This document shows, piece after piece, positions 1 to 11,665 of a DNA stretch of 64,000 bases. The stretch is taken from assembly GCA_930367215.1 (NCBI GenBank), contig OV884060.1, positions 101,146,151 through 101,210,150 on the forward strand, given 5' to 3'. Under the pieces are notes generated by a model. The model searched no databases, was not told where the DNA came from, and saw only the letters and a list, made by a program, of their open reading frames with translations. The first letter of the stretch is position 1, and every line of letters starts with the position of its first letter. The translations under genes were made by a program, and so were the position numbers. Source of the DNA: Pollenia angustigena. Lineage: Eukaryota > Arthropoda > Insecta > Diptera > Polleniidae.

Positions 1-24
1 TTGTTAAATTAACATGCATACATA

Positions 25-232
25 GGGTGCGTTCGTAAATGCATCACTGCGCTGCGTCAGTGTTTCAAGTGGTAATATATTTATCAGTGAAGTAAATGTG
101 GACCGAAAAATTGTGAAGTACTTCACAAAAATAATAGTCACACAATAATATAAGTTATTATTATTCTTTTATCGCCATTAAAAAAAGTTTGCTTTTCTGA
201 TGCAGCGCAGTGATGCATTTACGAACGTACCC
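25..232. mobile_element. 208-bp MITE with 36-bp terminal inverted repeats
   Basis: The left end reads GGGTGCGTTCGTAAATGC and continues for about 36 bases. The right end is its reverse complement with about two mismatches. The flanks are ATA on both sides (22-24 and 233-235), consistent with a 3-bp target duplication. No coding capacity. The superfamily is not certain; the short TSD and GGG terminus suggest Harbinger-like. Confidence 0.8.
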
Positions 233-357
233 ATACTTAAGTATGTACATTTTTTTATTTTCATGTTTAAAATATGTTATAAAAAGAAGACAATTCCCGC
301 AATCTTTTAATTAAAATTATTTAGTTAAATAGTACATCAAGTTGTCAAAGTAGAATA

Positions 358-441
358 ATGACGAAAACCATATCGGGCGATTCTGCTGATGCTTCTGTTA
401 ACAAAGAAGAATACAAAATAAGTGAAATATGTGTTACAGGG
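358..441 (+). CDS. Candidate captured first coding exon (28 codons plus splice donor), copy 1
   Basis: An ATG opens 28 sense codons beginning MTKTISGDSADASV and ending in ICVTG, followed immediately by a strong splice donor, G|GTAAGTG, in phase 0. Composition is less AT-biased than the surroundings, with a run of Ser/Asp/Ala/Glu codons typical of a disordered N-terminus. The identical unit recurs at 7187-7270 inside the duplicated block. I do not recognise the protein. It could be a host 5' exon captured by a DNA transposon, the first exon of a lost transposase, or chance. No partner exon is visible nearby. Confidence 0.3.
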
Positions 442-828
442 GTAAGTGTTTTGATTATTCGTAAATAAATACATATGTTGTCTCTGAAGCTTCTTCACAC
501 TGTTATATCACACTCAAACCAATTTAATTCTACATAAAATTCACGTTGTTTCAACTTGAAATATCTTTCATTCAACGTGATTCGGATTGTTATTTCAATA
601 TAAATGACATTTTGCTCTAACTTTACTGCAATGTTAAATTAACATGAACTATAGTTATTTTAAAAGAAAAAATGTTGATCGCAAGTTATTGTAAAATCAG
701 GTTGAATTAACATGAAAAACGTATTAAACAAAATCACCAGCGAAAAATTTTAAATCAACCTTGTTTTCTACGTTTTTAACTTGATTTTTTTTGTGTGTAC
801 AAAATACTAAAAAAAAAAATTTGTTGCA

Positions 829-2640
829 AAAGCAACAGCAAAATAATTATTTTTTTTCGATCCCGTTACCATTCTTATGAACCTGCTAAAGAAGCGAGAG
901 CGGAAGGCCTACTCCGCAATGACAACGTGTGTAAAAAAGATATGAGTATGGAATGGAGCGAGCAGGCCTTGTATATCCAAAAGAAGGTGTACAGAGGCCT
1001 TCTAGAAGGCATCCCTGCTCCTTCTTTTTCCCGCTGGGGAGATTCTGATTCCTCAATAATTATACCACCTATATATACAGATGAGGCAGTTTGATTTGTC
1101 GCTCGTTTATGCGTCGGCCAGCACCATTGGGTTTTTCGGTCATTAAAAGCGACCCTATTCGCACGACCCCATTCCGAGATTATGTCAAGATCTCGGCCAA
1201 GCGTATCATTCATATTCTGTCTCATAGCCCGACATCGGATTCGGTTGGTCTGCATTCGAATGAGTACGAGTGGCAGAGTTTGCTGTCATCTGCAAAAGAG
1301 AAGATAGGGTTGGAAGTTTGAGAAAGGAGGTCATTTAGAAAGATTACAAATAGAGTAGGAGAAAGAACGGAGCCTTGCGGCACCCCTGAATGAATCTTGA
1401 ACTCGTTTCACGAAACCCCATCTATAACAAGTCGTATACTGCGATCTCTGAGAAAACTCGATATAAATCGAGAGAAATTATCACCGACACCAAATGCAGC
1501 AAGTTTTGAGAGGAGTACACCATGCCAGACTCTGTCCATCGCCTTGGAAATATCTAAAGCAATTACCTTACTTTCGCCAGAATGGTAAATGGAACGGCAC
1601 CATTTTTCCGATAACAGAGCTAGTAAGTCTCCAGTAGAGCGACCTCTACGAAAGCCATACTGGCGGTCGCTTAGTAGGTAGTTTGACTCTAAATATTTGA
1701 CAAGATGGTAATTCACCATACTCTCCATATCTTTGGAAAGTGCCGAACAAATTGCAATTTGGCGGTAATTTTCAGGGTTATTAGCCATTCCATTTTTAGG
1801 AATTGGCGTTACGTTAGCGACTTTCCAGCAGACTGGAAATTCCGTGGCACGGTATAAAGTGCTGAAAAGATTTGCTAAGGGACGAGCTAGCGTCGAAGAG
1901 CACTGCTTCAAGACCAGTGCAGGTATACCATCCGGCCCAGGAGACTTGTTTATGTCAAGATCCGCAAGAACCCTTGTAACAGCTCGAGCCCGGAAAAATA
2001 TTCTAGGCATAGTTACGGATACTTTTTCGAGTTCAGGTAGTGGTAGGTGAGAATTATTACCAAATAAATCGGCCATCCTTTAAAAGAGTTGGTATTGAAG
2101 AACTGGCATTAACCCTTACCATTTTAACGAATGACCAGAAGCTTTTACTACCCCGGGGAGCAGCAAGAACTTCAGTACGAAGACGTTGCGCGTGAAGAGT
2201 TTTTTTCCGTCTAAGTACTTTGGCACACGAAGACCTTGCCATTTTGCGTTGCAATTCAGTTTCAGCATTTTTATTTTTACGCCGATTTCTGAATGCTTCC
2301 ACTCTGGATCTGACTGCTGATCGAGGTTTATTCGAAGCTTTTTTAACTGGAATGCAGAATTTCATTCCAAGCATTATTACATTGTCAACCATTTTCGCCA
2401 TGGCATTGACATCACTGTCCAGGAAACAAAGTTTCCAATTGAAATACCGAAAAAAGTCATTGAGCTCAGCCCAACGTGCTTTTCCGTAAACAAATATTGA
2501 TCTTTTCGTAGCCCGTCGTGAAACGTTCAGTTCGGAGAACGGAAAAGTGGCGGAAATGGTGCAATGATCCGAGTTGCCGAGACGTGCTAGAACCGCAAAT
2601 TCGTACCAAACCTTACCCCAGCTCTCCACGTAGCAACATT
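829..2640 (-). mobile_element. Non-LTR retrotransposon (LINE) fragment, 5' truncated
   Basis: Minus-strand LINE remnant holding the end of the endonuclease domain, the linker and most of the reverse transcriptase. Its 3' side abuts the 828-bp repeat block at about 828. Its 5' side stops near 2640, next to unrelated sequence and a small hairpin MITE. No poly-A tail or target duplication could be fixed. The RT style (ALDISKA.DRVWH, DRQYGFRRGRSTGDLL) points to the jockey superfamily in the broad sense; the clade is unresolved. Confidence 0.8.
875..2629 (-). pseudogene. LINE ORF2 pseudogene: endonuclease tail and reverse transcriptase
   Basis: ORF2 polyprotein for target-primed reverse transcription, now dead. 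Reading 5' to 3' on the minus strand: 2629-2057 carries the last endonuclease motif (GNSDHCTI) and a basic linker. 2076-1408 carries the RT fingers and palm, with INKSPGPDGIPALVLK, the QYGFRRGRSTGDLL block and a first catalytic block ALDISKA. A TGA then interrupts the frame just before the GVPQGS motif, which is still readable downstream of it. 1255-875 carries the thumb (EWGRANRVAFNDRKTQ). Several frameshifts separate these parts. The upstream endonuclease and ORF1 are missing. Confidence 0.85.
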
Positions 2641-2698
2641 TATTGCAGCAAACGTCAAATTTGATTGACCCTTAAATTTGCGACGTAAAGACCGCATA

Positions 2699-2854
2699 GT
2701 GCCGGTTCACACACGTCAAGTTTGTCTCGTCAAGTCAGACTCGTCAAGTCTTGAGTTTTTAGAAGAGAGGGGAAAATAAATGGCATTCTCTTTTCCTTTA
2801 TCACCTAAAAGCTCAAGACTTGAAGAGTCAAACTTGACATGTGTGAACCGGAAC
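2699..2854. mobile_element. 156-bp hairpin MITE
   Basis: The left end GTGCCGGTTCACAC continues into an inverted match with the right end, GTGTGAACCGGAAC. The arms run about 60 bases, so nearly the whole element folds on itself. ATA lies on both flanks (2696-2698 and 2855-2857), the same 3-bp flank as the MITE at 25-232. Non-coding. Confidence 0.8.
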
Positions 2855-2859
2855 ATATT

Positions 2860-3418
2860 TCCATGAGTGGCAATTCATTGCGCAATGATTGCGCTTCTGA
2901 TTGCTTGAGAAATTATTGCTTAGCAATCTGCTGTAAAATGAGTTGTCATTTATCTGACATTTCATTTTTCTGAACGTTTGTTTATGGCAAAGCAGTTTAA
3001 CATGTTCTCCAGCAATATAATCACCAATTATTGCGCCATTGTTCTGTCGAAGTTTTTGCTTATGCTCAGCAAAAAAAATTGCTGAGTGGAGACCCAGCGT
3101 TACTGAACACAGCTTGACATACTCAGCTGTCGAACCATAGTTTTCGATATCGAAAGTTTTTATGCAGCTTAAAAACACAACTGATATAAGTTATATCATA
3201 TTACTAACAATAAAGAAAAATAAATTCAACTTTATATTGATACTTTGTACTTTTTTATAGCCAATGTATCAAATTTTTTTTGCAAAATCTTCTTTTAGTC
3301 TTGAAGAAGTGTAGAAGAAGGATGCCCCTTCAATTGTGACTTTCAAAAGTCGTCATCTAAATGCTTGCATGGAATCTGCTTGTAGGATGTTTAAGATTCT
3401 TACTTTATTTTAGTTTTG
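2860..3418. other. Unassigned sequence
   Basis: AT-rich stretch without a recognisable gene or repeat boundary. The open frame at 2828-3178 (minus) runs into the hairpin MITE and resembles no family I know. Confidence 0.5.
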
Positions 3419-3420
3419 TA

Positions 3421-4351
3421 CACTGAAAGAAAAATGCTTCATATATTTAATGAATCATTTTCATCAAAAAGTTTTCCTTGGGTAAATGAAAATTTTCATT
3501 GTCTAAATGGAATTTCATAGGTTTGATGAAGTATTTTCGTTAAAATCGCTTCATTAGATTTCGTAATTACGTTAAAAATTTTCATTGGATATATGAAAAC
3601 TTAAGTTTGTCCAAGTTAAACAAAAAATTTTAATTGGGAACTTAAAAAAACAATATACAAACATAACTATATTCATAAATTAATACAAAATTATAGTTTC
3701 CTTAAAAAAATGTTTAATTGTTAATTAAAAAATGTAAGATTTAATAATTTCATGCATCGAATGTTACATGTATGCCATTAAATTTATGAAATCAAAAAAT
3801 TTTTTTATAAAAGCAACATATTTCAATAATTGCCTTCATAAATTTAAATTTTCATTATGACAATAAAAATGTCATTATAGTAATGAAAAAAAAACTTTCA
3901 ATCCACTTTCAATCAACGTTGTTATTATGGACAATTTAATCTCATATTTACGGTCTTAATTGAGAAAAAAACATAGTTTTTTTATACAAAAACTACACTG
4001 CCCCGATAGACTAGCTGGTAGTGAGCTAGTCTATCAGCACCGAGGTTACATGTTCGAATCCCACCAGAGACAGAAAAAAAATAAAAATAAAATAAAGTAA
4101 AATAAAATAAAATAAGAAAAAAGAAAAAAAAATAAATAAAAAAAAAAATAAAAAAAAAAAAAAATTTTACTTTATTGAAAGTATTCATCCAATGAATAAT
4201 ATTCATGGATCTAATGTAATGTTTCATTAAGTCCTTTTAATGAAACAGGTTTCATTGATCCAACGAAGCGCTGCATAGGTTCCTTTATAATGCAATTTTT
4301 CATGGGATTAATGTCAAAATTCGTTAGTATTGCGAAGAAAATTCTTTCAGT
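3421..4351. mobile_element. 931-bp TIR element flanked by TA
   Basis: Termini are CACTGAAAGAA and TTCTTTCAGTG, perfect inverted repeats of about 11 bases, with TA immediately outside both ends, which suits a TA target duplication. The interior is rich in TTCAT/ATGAA motifs and has no coding signal. A SINE copy is nested in it (3999-4164). Tc1/mariner-type by TSD only; the family is unknown. Confidence 0.7.
3999..4164 (+). mobile_element. tRNA-derived SINE, copy A (3' truncated)
   Basis: The body matches the 40318 copy from GCCCCGATAGAC through an A-box-like TAGCTGGTAGTGAGC and the B box GTTCGAATCCC. It stops at CCAGAGACAG and goes straight into a long A-rich tail (about 4073-4164), missing the TCTGGTTTCTTTCC 3' module of the full copy. 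Pol III transcription is implied by the A/B boxes. Confidence 0.8.
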
Positions 4352-4745
4352 GTATGTGTTTTTTTTTACAATATTTGATTTTTTATGTGTGAGACTATTG
4401 TATTATTCGTTAATACCAGTAAATAAAGGAGATAAAAATATTGTATATACAATATGGTTATGTATATGTTATTATCTATGTTTAATACATTTTAATATGC
4501 ATTTATTTAGAAAGATTTAACTTACATTTTATATATGAGATCCATAGTATAAAATTGCTTCATGTTAACTATAGTTAAATATATACTATAGTTAAATATA
4601 TACATATGTATATATGTATCGAGTTTTTCAACAAAAACTTTGATTTTTAATTGTGGCAGCACCAACAACATGATAGTTTTGACATTTAGTTTTTTGACGT
4701 ATTCGTAGTAGATGCATTGGCAATTCTTACAATGAATTAAATTTC

Positions 4746-4889
4746 GCTCGAAAATCGCATTAAAATAATAAAAATCCACTATGAAAATGGTGGTTCTGTT
4801 AAAGTGACAATTCGTAAAATTCGTATTATTTTCGGACAACATAATCGTCCGCCTGAGACCGCTGTTAAGAATTTAGCCGTTAAATTTGA
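4746..4889 (+). pseudogene. mariner-family transposase relic, N-terminal HTH half
   Basis: A plus-strand frame reads IIKIHYENGGSVKVTIRKIR, then FGQHNRP and AVKNLAVKFE, the first helix-turn-helix of mariner-like transposases that binds the TIR. The frame ends exactly where a 2.9-kb hAT-like element is inserted (target GTTGACAT). The C-terminal half resumes at 7788. Comparison with the family shows that the second HTH and the first catalytic Asp region are gone, so this copy was already internally deleted or was deleted at the insertion. No functional product. Confidence 0.75.
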
Positions 4890-6465
4890 GTTGACATAAG
4901 GGTATTGAATTAATCTGGATTTTGCTTTAATCGATCATTCGCTCGATTAATTAACCGAGGTTTTGATTTAATCGGCTAATTTTGTTATTGATCGGTTAAC
5001 CGATTAATAAAGTTTTCTTATAAATAAAGTAATTTTAATTAATAAAAATGCAAAAATTATTTATTATTGGAGTTAATTAGTAAAAAAAGACAATAACATA
5101 ACGAACAAAACAATTCTTGAACTAAAACGAGCAAACAAAAAAGGAATTCATAAATATGAAAAACATATTTTATAATTTATACATAATATATTTATGTATT
5201 TATTAAAAAATAAACTGTGAGATTTTTTTCTTAATTATTTCAATAGTTTAAGATCTTATAAAATAATATTTTGAAAAAATAGTTTGGTTTAAATGTTTAG
5301 GATTTAAGCGATTCTTTTCTTTAGTTTTGATAAAACTTCACTTGGAAAAAATTCTTTCACTTATCGAAGATGTTGAAAAAATCGGAAGCAATCCATAATA
5401 CAGATTCAATAATGATAAAAATAAGATTACGCATTGCACATGTTTACAAAAATCAACTGTATGACGTCACTTTAGCATATTATACACATGTTTGTTTGCT
5501 TGTGTTTCTATATTTTAGTTGTACTTATACGCTGATGTGACGTAGATGCGCAGAAACATTTCATTTTAAAAGCTCAATGCGTGATCTTGGTTTCTTTGTA
5601 TCATGATATATAATTTCTCAGTCCTTTTCCAGGATTTCTCTCAACATATAAAATCTTCCATTATGCCATTATTTCGGCTAATTTTATTAAAGACTAGCAT
5701 ACACCCGCTTCTACGTTAGCGTCTCCTTTTTCTTCGTGGACATATTTTTATGCCAAAGTTTATTTTCCTAGGTTTAAACTTGTTTAAATTCTAGCATTTA
5801 ACCCACTACTACAACCAAAAAGCGTAAGAAAAATGTAACATTTTCCGTATTTCCTTTCTTGGGTACTATATTTTCCCCCCATTAAATTATCGAAAATTTC
5901 AGTATTGTAGTGGTAGCCCATAATTTAGTACGAATCACTTTTACTCAATGATTTTATGAATGAGTCAGTCACTCACGCAACTCTTTTATATATATAGAAA
6001 GATTGTCTGTGTTACAATGAAGAGTTTCTTCTATTGTCAGGTCATCATCTGATTCATCCTGGCAAAGCTCAGCACCGAACATTCTGCAAAAAATGTATTT
6101 CAGAACCCCTGGTTTATGTTGTTGTACTGTAATTTAAGAATGTATTGCTCGAAGGAAATATATTGTAGGAAAAAATATTTTCCAAACATATACCTTTTTT
6201 ATATGAGACGAAGCAAATAATGAAAAACACAAAAAAATATGTTTAATACTACACACAGAAAAAAATATCAATGTTAAAATAACATGACGAAATGTTGATT
6301 GAGAATCATGGTAAATTTCTGCAAAAATTTAAATTTGTCATTATTTCATATTAATTTTAAATGAAAAATATTTAAATAACCTTAAATCACGTTTATTTAA
6401 TATTATTCAATGTTAAAATAATATTTTTTAACTTTGAATACATAAAAACCTGTTTTTTATATTAA

Positions 6466-6810
6466 AGCTACGTTCACAATCAAAAAAACAATTTCGTTTT
6501 TTCTTCTATCTTTTTTCTCCCCAAAGTATTTCATATATTTTCCTTTCATTTTTAGAACAAAAATTTAACTAAAATTTTTTTAAAAATGTAACTAAAGTAG
6601 AGTCAACTAGAACTTCAGCAACAATTTGTATGAAATTGTTTCTGACGTTTAAAATAATTTTATTTAGTTTTGAATGAAAATTTTAACAAAATGTCTACAA
6701 AAATAAAAATAAAATTGCGAACGGTTTCTTGAATGTGTGTGGTTGCAAAAGAAATTGTTGCTCTATTATGAACACCAAATGAAAATGTTTTTTTGATTGT
6801 GAACGTAGCT
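6466..6810. mobile_element. Harbinger-like MITE, copy 1 (345 bp)
   Basis: The left end AGCTACGTTCACAATC and right end GATTGTGAACGTAGCT are perfect inverted repeats, with TAA on both flanks (6463-6465 and 6811-6813), the TWA target duplication of PIF/Harbinger elements. A second copy lies at 32188-32560 with the same TAA flanks. Non-coding. Confidence 0.85.
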
Positions 6811-6853
6811 TAAAATCAAAAGTTTATCTTGTTAAATTAACATGCATACATAG

Positions 6854-7061
6854 GGTGCGTTCGTAAATGCATCACTGCGCTGCGTCAGTGTTTCAAGTGG
6901 TAATATATTTATCAGTGAAGTAAATGTGGACCGAAAAATTGTGAAGTACTTCACAAAAATAATAGTCACACAATAATATAAGTTATTATTATTCTTTTAT
7001 CGCCATTAAAAAAAGTTTGCTTTTCTGATGCAGCGCAGTGATGCATTTACGAACGTACCCA
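6854..7061. mobile_element. 208-bp MITE with 36-bp TIRs, second copy
   Basis: Same element as 25-232, carried along by the duplication, with the same ATA flanks. Confidence 0.8.
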
Positions 7062-7186
7062 TACTTAAGTATGTACATTTTTTTATTTTCATGTTTAAAA
7101 TATGTTATAAAAAGAAGACAATTCCCGCAATCTTTTAATTAAAATTATTTAGTTAAATAGTACATCAAGTTGTCAAAGTAGAATAA

Positions 7187-7270
7187 TGACGAAAACCATA
7201 TCGGGCGATTCTGCTGATGCTTCTGTTAACAAAGAAGAATACAAAATAAGTGAAATATGTGTTACAGGGG
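7187..7270 (+). CDS. Candidate captured first coding exon, copy 2
   Basis: Identical to 358-441: ATG, 28 codons and a GTAAGT donor in phase 0. Both copies have kept the open frame and donor, but the duplication is so young (about 99 percent identity) that this is weak evidence for selection. Product unknown. Confidence 0.3.
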
Positions 7271-7787
7271 TAAGTGTTTTGATTATTCGTAAATAAATAC
7301 ATATGTTGTCTCTGAAGCTTCTTCACACTGTTATATCACACTCAAACCAATTTAATTCTACATAAAATTCACGTTGTTTCAACTTGAAATATCTTTCATT
7401 CAACGTGATTCGGATTGTTATTTCAATATAAATGACATTTTGCTCTAACTTTACTGCAATGTTAAATTAACATGAACTATAGTTATTTTAAAAGAAAAAA
7501 TGTTGATCGCAAGTTATTGTAAAATCAGGTTGAATTAACATGAAAAATGTTTTAAACAAAATCACCAGCGAAAAATTTTAAATCAACCTTGTTTTCTACG
7601 TTTTTAACTTGATTTTTTTTTGTGTGTACAAAATACTAAAAAAAAGAATTTGTTGCATCGGTTAATCGACTGAAATTAACCGGTTTAATCGTAAATTGCC
7701 AATTTTTAATTAACCGATCAGTTAATCAGGTAGTAATCAATCGGTTAACCGATTAACGGTTAACCGAATGAATACCCTAGTCGACAT

Positions 7788-8299
7788 GCTTCTGAAAATC
7801 CTAGAGCGATTACTGTTCGGCCTTTTTATACTCAACGTGGCACTGTAGGGTGCGCTGCGTGGTCTTGAGGGTTGATTGGACCTTTTTTTCGTAGATGAGG
7901 CTGGAAATGAATTAACGGTCAATGGATTACGCTATCGCGAGCGTAACCAACTCAATTTTGGCTATTGTTGATGACCTGTATATCACTGACATGTGGTTTC
8001 AACAGGACGGTGCCACATGTCACACGGCCAATAAAACGATAAATTTTTTGCCAACCAAATTTCCCGATCGCATAATTTAAGTGTGATTTAACGGCACAAA
8101 ACCATTTTTTGTGTGGCTATGCTAAGGACAGAGTCAAACGGAGCCAATCGAATCGAGAAAAGCCTTAAAACTCAAAATCTGTGATGTGATTAATGAAATT
8201 GACCCGCCATTTTGCCCAAAAGTGATTAGAGTGATGGAAGAATCGACATCGGTCAGAGTGTTTGGTGGGCATTTGCCAAATATCATGTTTCATTCATAA
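7788..8299 (+). pseudogene. mariner-family transposase relic, C-terminal half
   Basis: Continues the relic broken at 4889. Readable blocks in shifting plus frames are a segment like ENPRAI.VRPF, then VDEAGNELTVNGLRYRE, the second catalytic block MWFQQDGATCHTA, NFLPTKFPDRII, and the family-typical C-terminus GGHLPNIMFHS ending in TAA at 8297-8299. The first catalytic Asp lay in the missing middle; the third is in a degraded stretch around 8100. Multiple stops and frameshifts. The two halves join at the hAT-like insertion. Confidence 0.8.
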
Positions 8300-8926
8300 T
8301 TGCCGAACTTTTCTCTTCGCAATACAATACAAATTTTAATCATCTTCATCATATTTTTTTTGTTTTGTTTTGCATAATAACATAAGTACAATATTAACTT
8401 AATTTCGATTTATGCATGTATGTCTATCTATTTATTTTGTGTTTTTTTTTTTTTTTTTGCTATAAAATCTCAGGATCTGTTGAACCTAGTTAATGGTAAG
8501 CGGTTTTAACAATGTTTCGATTCCGAAATTTAAAAAAACTATTTCCCCGATTAATATTTATATTGTTTTTATAATTATTGCACTTTTGAATTTATTTTAG
8601 TTAGCGACGAGGACTTTTTGACAAAAATACTGATAACAATTTGAAATATTTTTAAATCTTATTGCCACATCACCAATAATTTATTTTTAAATTGCCAATA
8701 GTTGAATGACACTTCCATCTCAAATGAAAATCAGAAATTCTAACAAATGTATGCCTTCAAGAGTGAAATGTCGCATTTAATTAGGGTGACCATTGGTTCT
8801 GTTTTATATATATATATATACATAGATATTATCAAATAGTAGTAAATATATCTAGATATATTATAATAAAAACTTGTAAAATAAGTTTTTTTGGAAAAAT
8901 TTAATGGAACTACAACTTCATTAAAA
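8300..8926. other. Anonymous AT-rich sequence with poly-T and (TA)n
   Basis: Contains a poly-T run near 8440-8458, a motif TTAGGGTGACCA at about 8782 that resembles MITE termini, and a short (TA)n at about 8806-8820. No gene signal. Confidence 0.5.
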
Positions 8927-9006
8927 TTTTTTTTTTTTCTTCATTATATATTTATTGAATCTTCATATATTAAATATGAACTAACAATAATTAATCAAAT
9001 CTTAAC

Positions 9007-11665
9007 CTAATACATTATTTTTTGTCCTGCCAGTGCCAGACAAAAATTTTCTTCATGGCGGTTTCTGTTCACTTTTATAGGTGTTTATCGCTCATCTAAT
9101 TTGATAAGTGCTGCAGTGTCTCTTCTTCTTAACCGAGTGTGGCCGCTATCATTTAAAATATTTCGTGCTAGTGGGTTCGGGTGCAATTCGAGCCTTTTTA
9201 AGTATTTTACTGCATATTTCGTAATCATAGTTTCAACTAATGGAACATTAAGATCCTTGTGAATATTTGAGTTTTTAGCATACCAAGGGGCAGCTGTGAT
9301 TATTCGAAGTAGTTTATTTTGGCGCCTTTGAATTTTTTCGATATTAGAGGCCGAGGCAGTGCCTCATAACTGAATACCATAGCACCAGATTGGCTTTAAG
9401 ATGGAGTTGTAAAGAAGAAGTTTGCAGTCGAGACTAAGGACAGAGTTTCTTCCAATAAGCCAATGAATTTGGATGGCTTTTAGTTTCATTTGAGTTAATT
9501 TTGCTTCTATATGGCTTTTCCACGTTAAACGGCGATCTAGATGGATACCGAGGTATTTTACATGCGAATTTTGAGGTTTTATTTGATTATTGATTTTAAT
9601 AGGGGGCATGATTCCCGACGCAAGGTGAATGTTATATGTACGCATTTTTGCTCAGTGACCTCTATCCTCCATTGCTTTAACCATAGTTCGAGTTGAAATA
9701 TATGATCCTGTAGGTATCGAGATGCTTCTTGACGGTTTTCGTGCACGCTCAAAAAAGCTGTATCATCAGCAAATGTTGAAGTTTGTGTGTAGTTGTTTGT
9801 TGGCATATCCGAGCTTAAATAATCACCTTCTTTAATAATGAATTTTCGACCGACTAAGTAGCTTTCTAACAGCTTGTGTGTGTTTACTGGTAAGTTGAGC
9901 TTCAATTTATGTAATAAGCCTTCATGCCAGACTTTATCAAAAGCTTGAGAAACATCGATGAAGAGAGCGGAACAATATTTTTTTCTTCAAAGTCTTTTCT
10001 TATTGCGTTTACTATACAATGGGTTTGCTCAATTGTGCTGTGTTCTCTTCTAAAGCCGAATTGGTGGTTAGGAATACATCTATTTTCATTTAAAATTTCG
10101 GTTAATTTGAACGCTAACAGCTTTGATATATTAGAAAGTAAGCTTAAAGGCCTATGTGACTCAACTTTTGTGTGATCCTTTCCAGGTTTAGGTATCATGG
10201 TGACTAAGGAGACATTCCACTTTTGAGGATAGTATTCAAGACGTAAAATAGCATTAAAAATTTAAATAATAATTTTCTTTGCTATGCTGGGTAGCTCCAA
10301 AAGCATTTTGTTGCTGATCTTATCAAAACCAGGAGCCTTCTTGGGGTTTAAATCACAAATAGCCTTTTCGATTTCTCTTATCTCAAATCTTAGCGGAACA
10401 GCTGCTCTAGCAGCAACAGGTGGTTACTCGACCGCAATATCGTGAGATATATTTGGGGTAAATACGTTTTTTAAATGAAACAGATTTCCTTTTTCAACAT
10501 CATTTCTTGCCCAACTTCCATTCAAGTTTCTTAATGCTGGTTTAGAGACAACTGGCCTTTTGAGGTTTCTAGCTGCATGCCATAATGAGTAGTCTGATTG
10601 TGGGGTTGCATCAAGTTCCTCAAGATATTTTTCCAGAGAAGCCGTTTTCTTAGTCTGCAGTAACTTTCTAAGTCTTTTTGTACACTCTTTAAGTAAGTTC
10701 TTAAGTTGAGGGGATCTGTGCAATTGCCACTCTCTTCGAGCCCTCCTTTTTTCAGACAAAAGATGCTCGACATCTGCGGAATATATTTTAATAGTTTTTG
10801 TTTTTTTGGTGGCAATATTGGAATGCTGAGCAGCTAGTTTCAGAAAACTGTCAAAATTGTCAATAGAGCGATCTACATAATCCGGTGTACTGAGCGGAAT
10901 ATTTTCTGTGCAATGGGTACTGAGATATTTTTTATTATTTGACCAATTAATTTGCGCAGCTGTCGTCGCTAAGTAACCAGTCGGAGGTACAATTCTATTG
11001 GGGTTCATTATAGTAACAATTGTAGGTGTGTGGTCGGAAGATAATTCTAGGGAAGCTTCAACCTGAATCGTTTCTATGGGAATGTTTTTAACCACGCCGA
11101 AATCGATGACATCTGGAATTTTTTGATGATCAGTGGGCCAATATGTTGGTTGTCTGCTCGCTACCACATTTAAAGCCATTTTAGAAATTGTGTTAAATAA
11201 AACACGACCCTTTGGTGTTATAAGTCGCGATCCCCAGAAGGTATGTTTAGCGTTATAATCGCCAGCGGCAAGGAAACACGGTCCTAATGATTTAAAATAT
11301 TTATAATATTGGTCCTCCGATATTGAAAATCTAGGCGGGGAGTATAACGATGAAATTACTAGGTTTCTATTTAGCTCCTCAACACAAATAGTCGTTGCTT
11401 GCAGATAGTCTTCACGGTGATCACACATAATGTAGTGTTTGACTCGAGTTTTTATTAAGATGGCAGAACCTCCACAAGCTCTATCTCGAGGGTCCTTGGT
11501 ATCATATAGTATATAACCATTGATTTTAAACGTATTTCTTGAGGTCAAATGAGTTTCAGAAATCATCATGACATCAATTTGTTTATTTTTAAGAAAGTAT
11601 TCTAATTCATTTTTATGTTGGCGGATGCCGTTTGCGTTCCAAAAACAAATTTTTAAACAGTTCAT
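9007..11665 (-). pseudogene. jockey-type LINE ORF2 pseudogene (AP endonuclease + reverse transcriptase)
   Basis: The first 413 codons (11665-10424) are open and hold a complete AP-endonuclease domain: ISETHL with Glu37, GDYNAKH with Asp136 and His141, and SSDH at 210-212. This domain nicks the target DNA. A stop at 10424 breaks the frame before the RT. RT blocks follow in pieces: PKKAPGFDKIS, MIPKPGKDHTKVESHRPLSLL and HQFGFRREHSTIEQ (10198-9902), then TSTFADDTAFLS (9905-9579). About 25 residues containing the GVPQGS motif are missing between YLSSD and MPTNN. The thumb and C-terminal region run to a TAG at 9007. Dead copy, but young enough to read end to end. Confidence 0.9.

Larger units (their letters stand above)
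1..828. repeat. 828-bp direct repeat, copy 1
   Basis: This block matches 6830-7657 at a constant offset of 6829 bases with only a few differences (for example near 726-731 and in two homopolymers). The shared sequence ends at TTTGTTGCA in both copies. In copy 2 those last ~27 bases lie beyond the terminal inverted repeat of the enclosing element, so copy 1 is probably a piece of a second copy of that composite rather than an independent insertion. The window edge cuts its left side and a LINE relic abuts its right side. Confidence 0.9.
6251..7628. mobile_element. CACAGAAAA-type TIR element containing two MITEs
   Basis: The left terminus ACACACAGAAAAAAAT and right terminus TTTTTTTTGTGTGT are inverted repeats of about 30 bases with gaps. 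AATACT occurs close to both ends and may be the target sequence, but the offset is not clean. The interior holds the Harbinger-like MITE (6466-6810) and the start of the 828-bp block with its own MITE and the exon-like unit. Confidence 0.6.
6830..7657. repeat. 828-bp direct repeat, copy 2
   Basis: This is the partner of 1-828, at about 99 percent identity by eye. Here its context is clear: it lies inside the CACAGAAAA-type element and runs about 27 bases past that element's right terminus into hAT-like sequence. Confidence 0.9.
4898..7779. mobile_element. hAT-like element (2882 bp) inserted in a mariner relic
   Basis: The left end AAGGGTATTGAATTAA and right end GAATGAATACCCTA are inverted, with subterminal TTAACCGATTAA-type motifs repeated at both ends. 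The flanks GTTGACAT (4890-4897) and GTCGACAT (7780-7787) agree at 7 of 8 bases, the TSD length of hAT elements. No transposase frame is visible in 4900-6250, so it looks non-autonomous or decayed. It hosts the CACAGAAAA-type element at 6251. Confidence 0.75.

Noticed and set aside
2828..3178. 116-codon minus frame
   Set aside because: Ends inside a hairpin MITE, no family resemblance, atypical composition.
3982..4227. 81-codon minus frame rich in Phe/Tyr
   Set aside because: Translation of a SINE A-tail and its body.
4560..4620. TATA-rich stretch as promoter
   Set aside because: Simple ATATAC/TAGTTAAATA repeat without a downstream gene other than a dead mariner relic.
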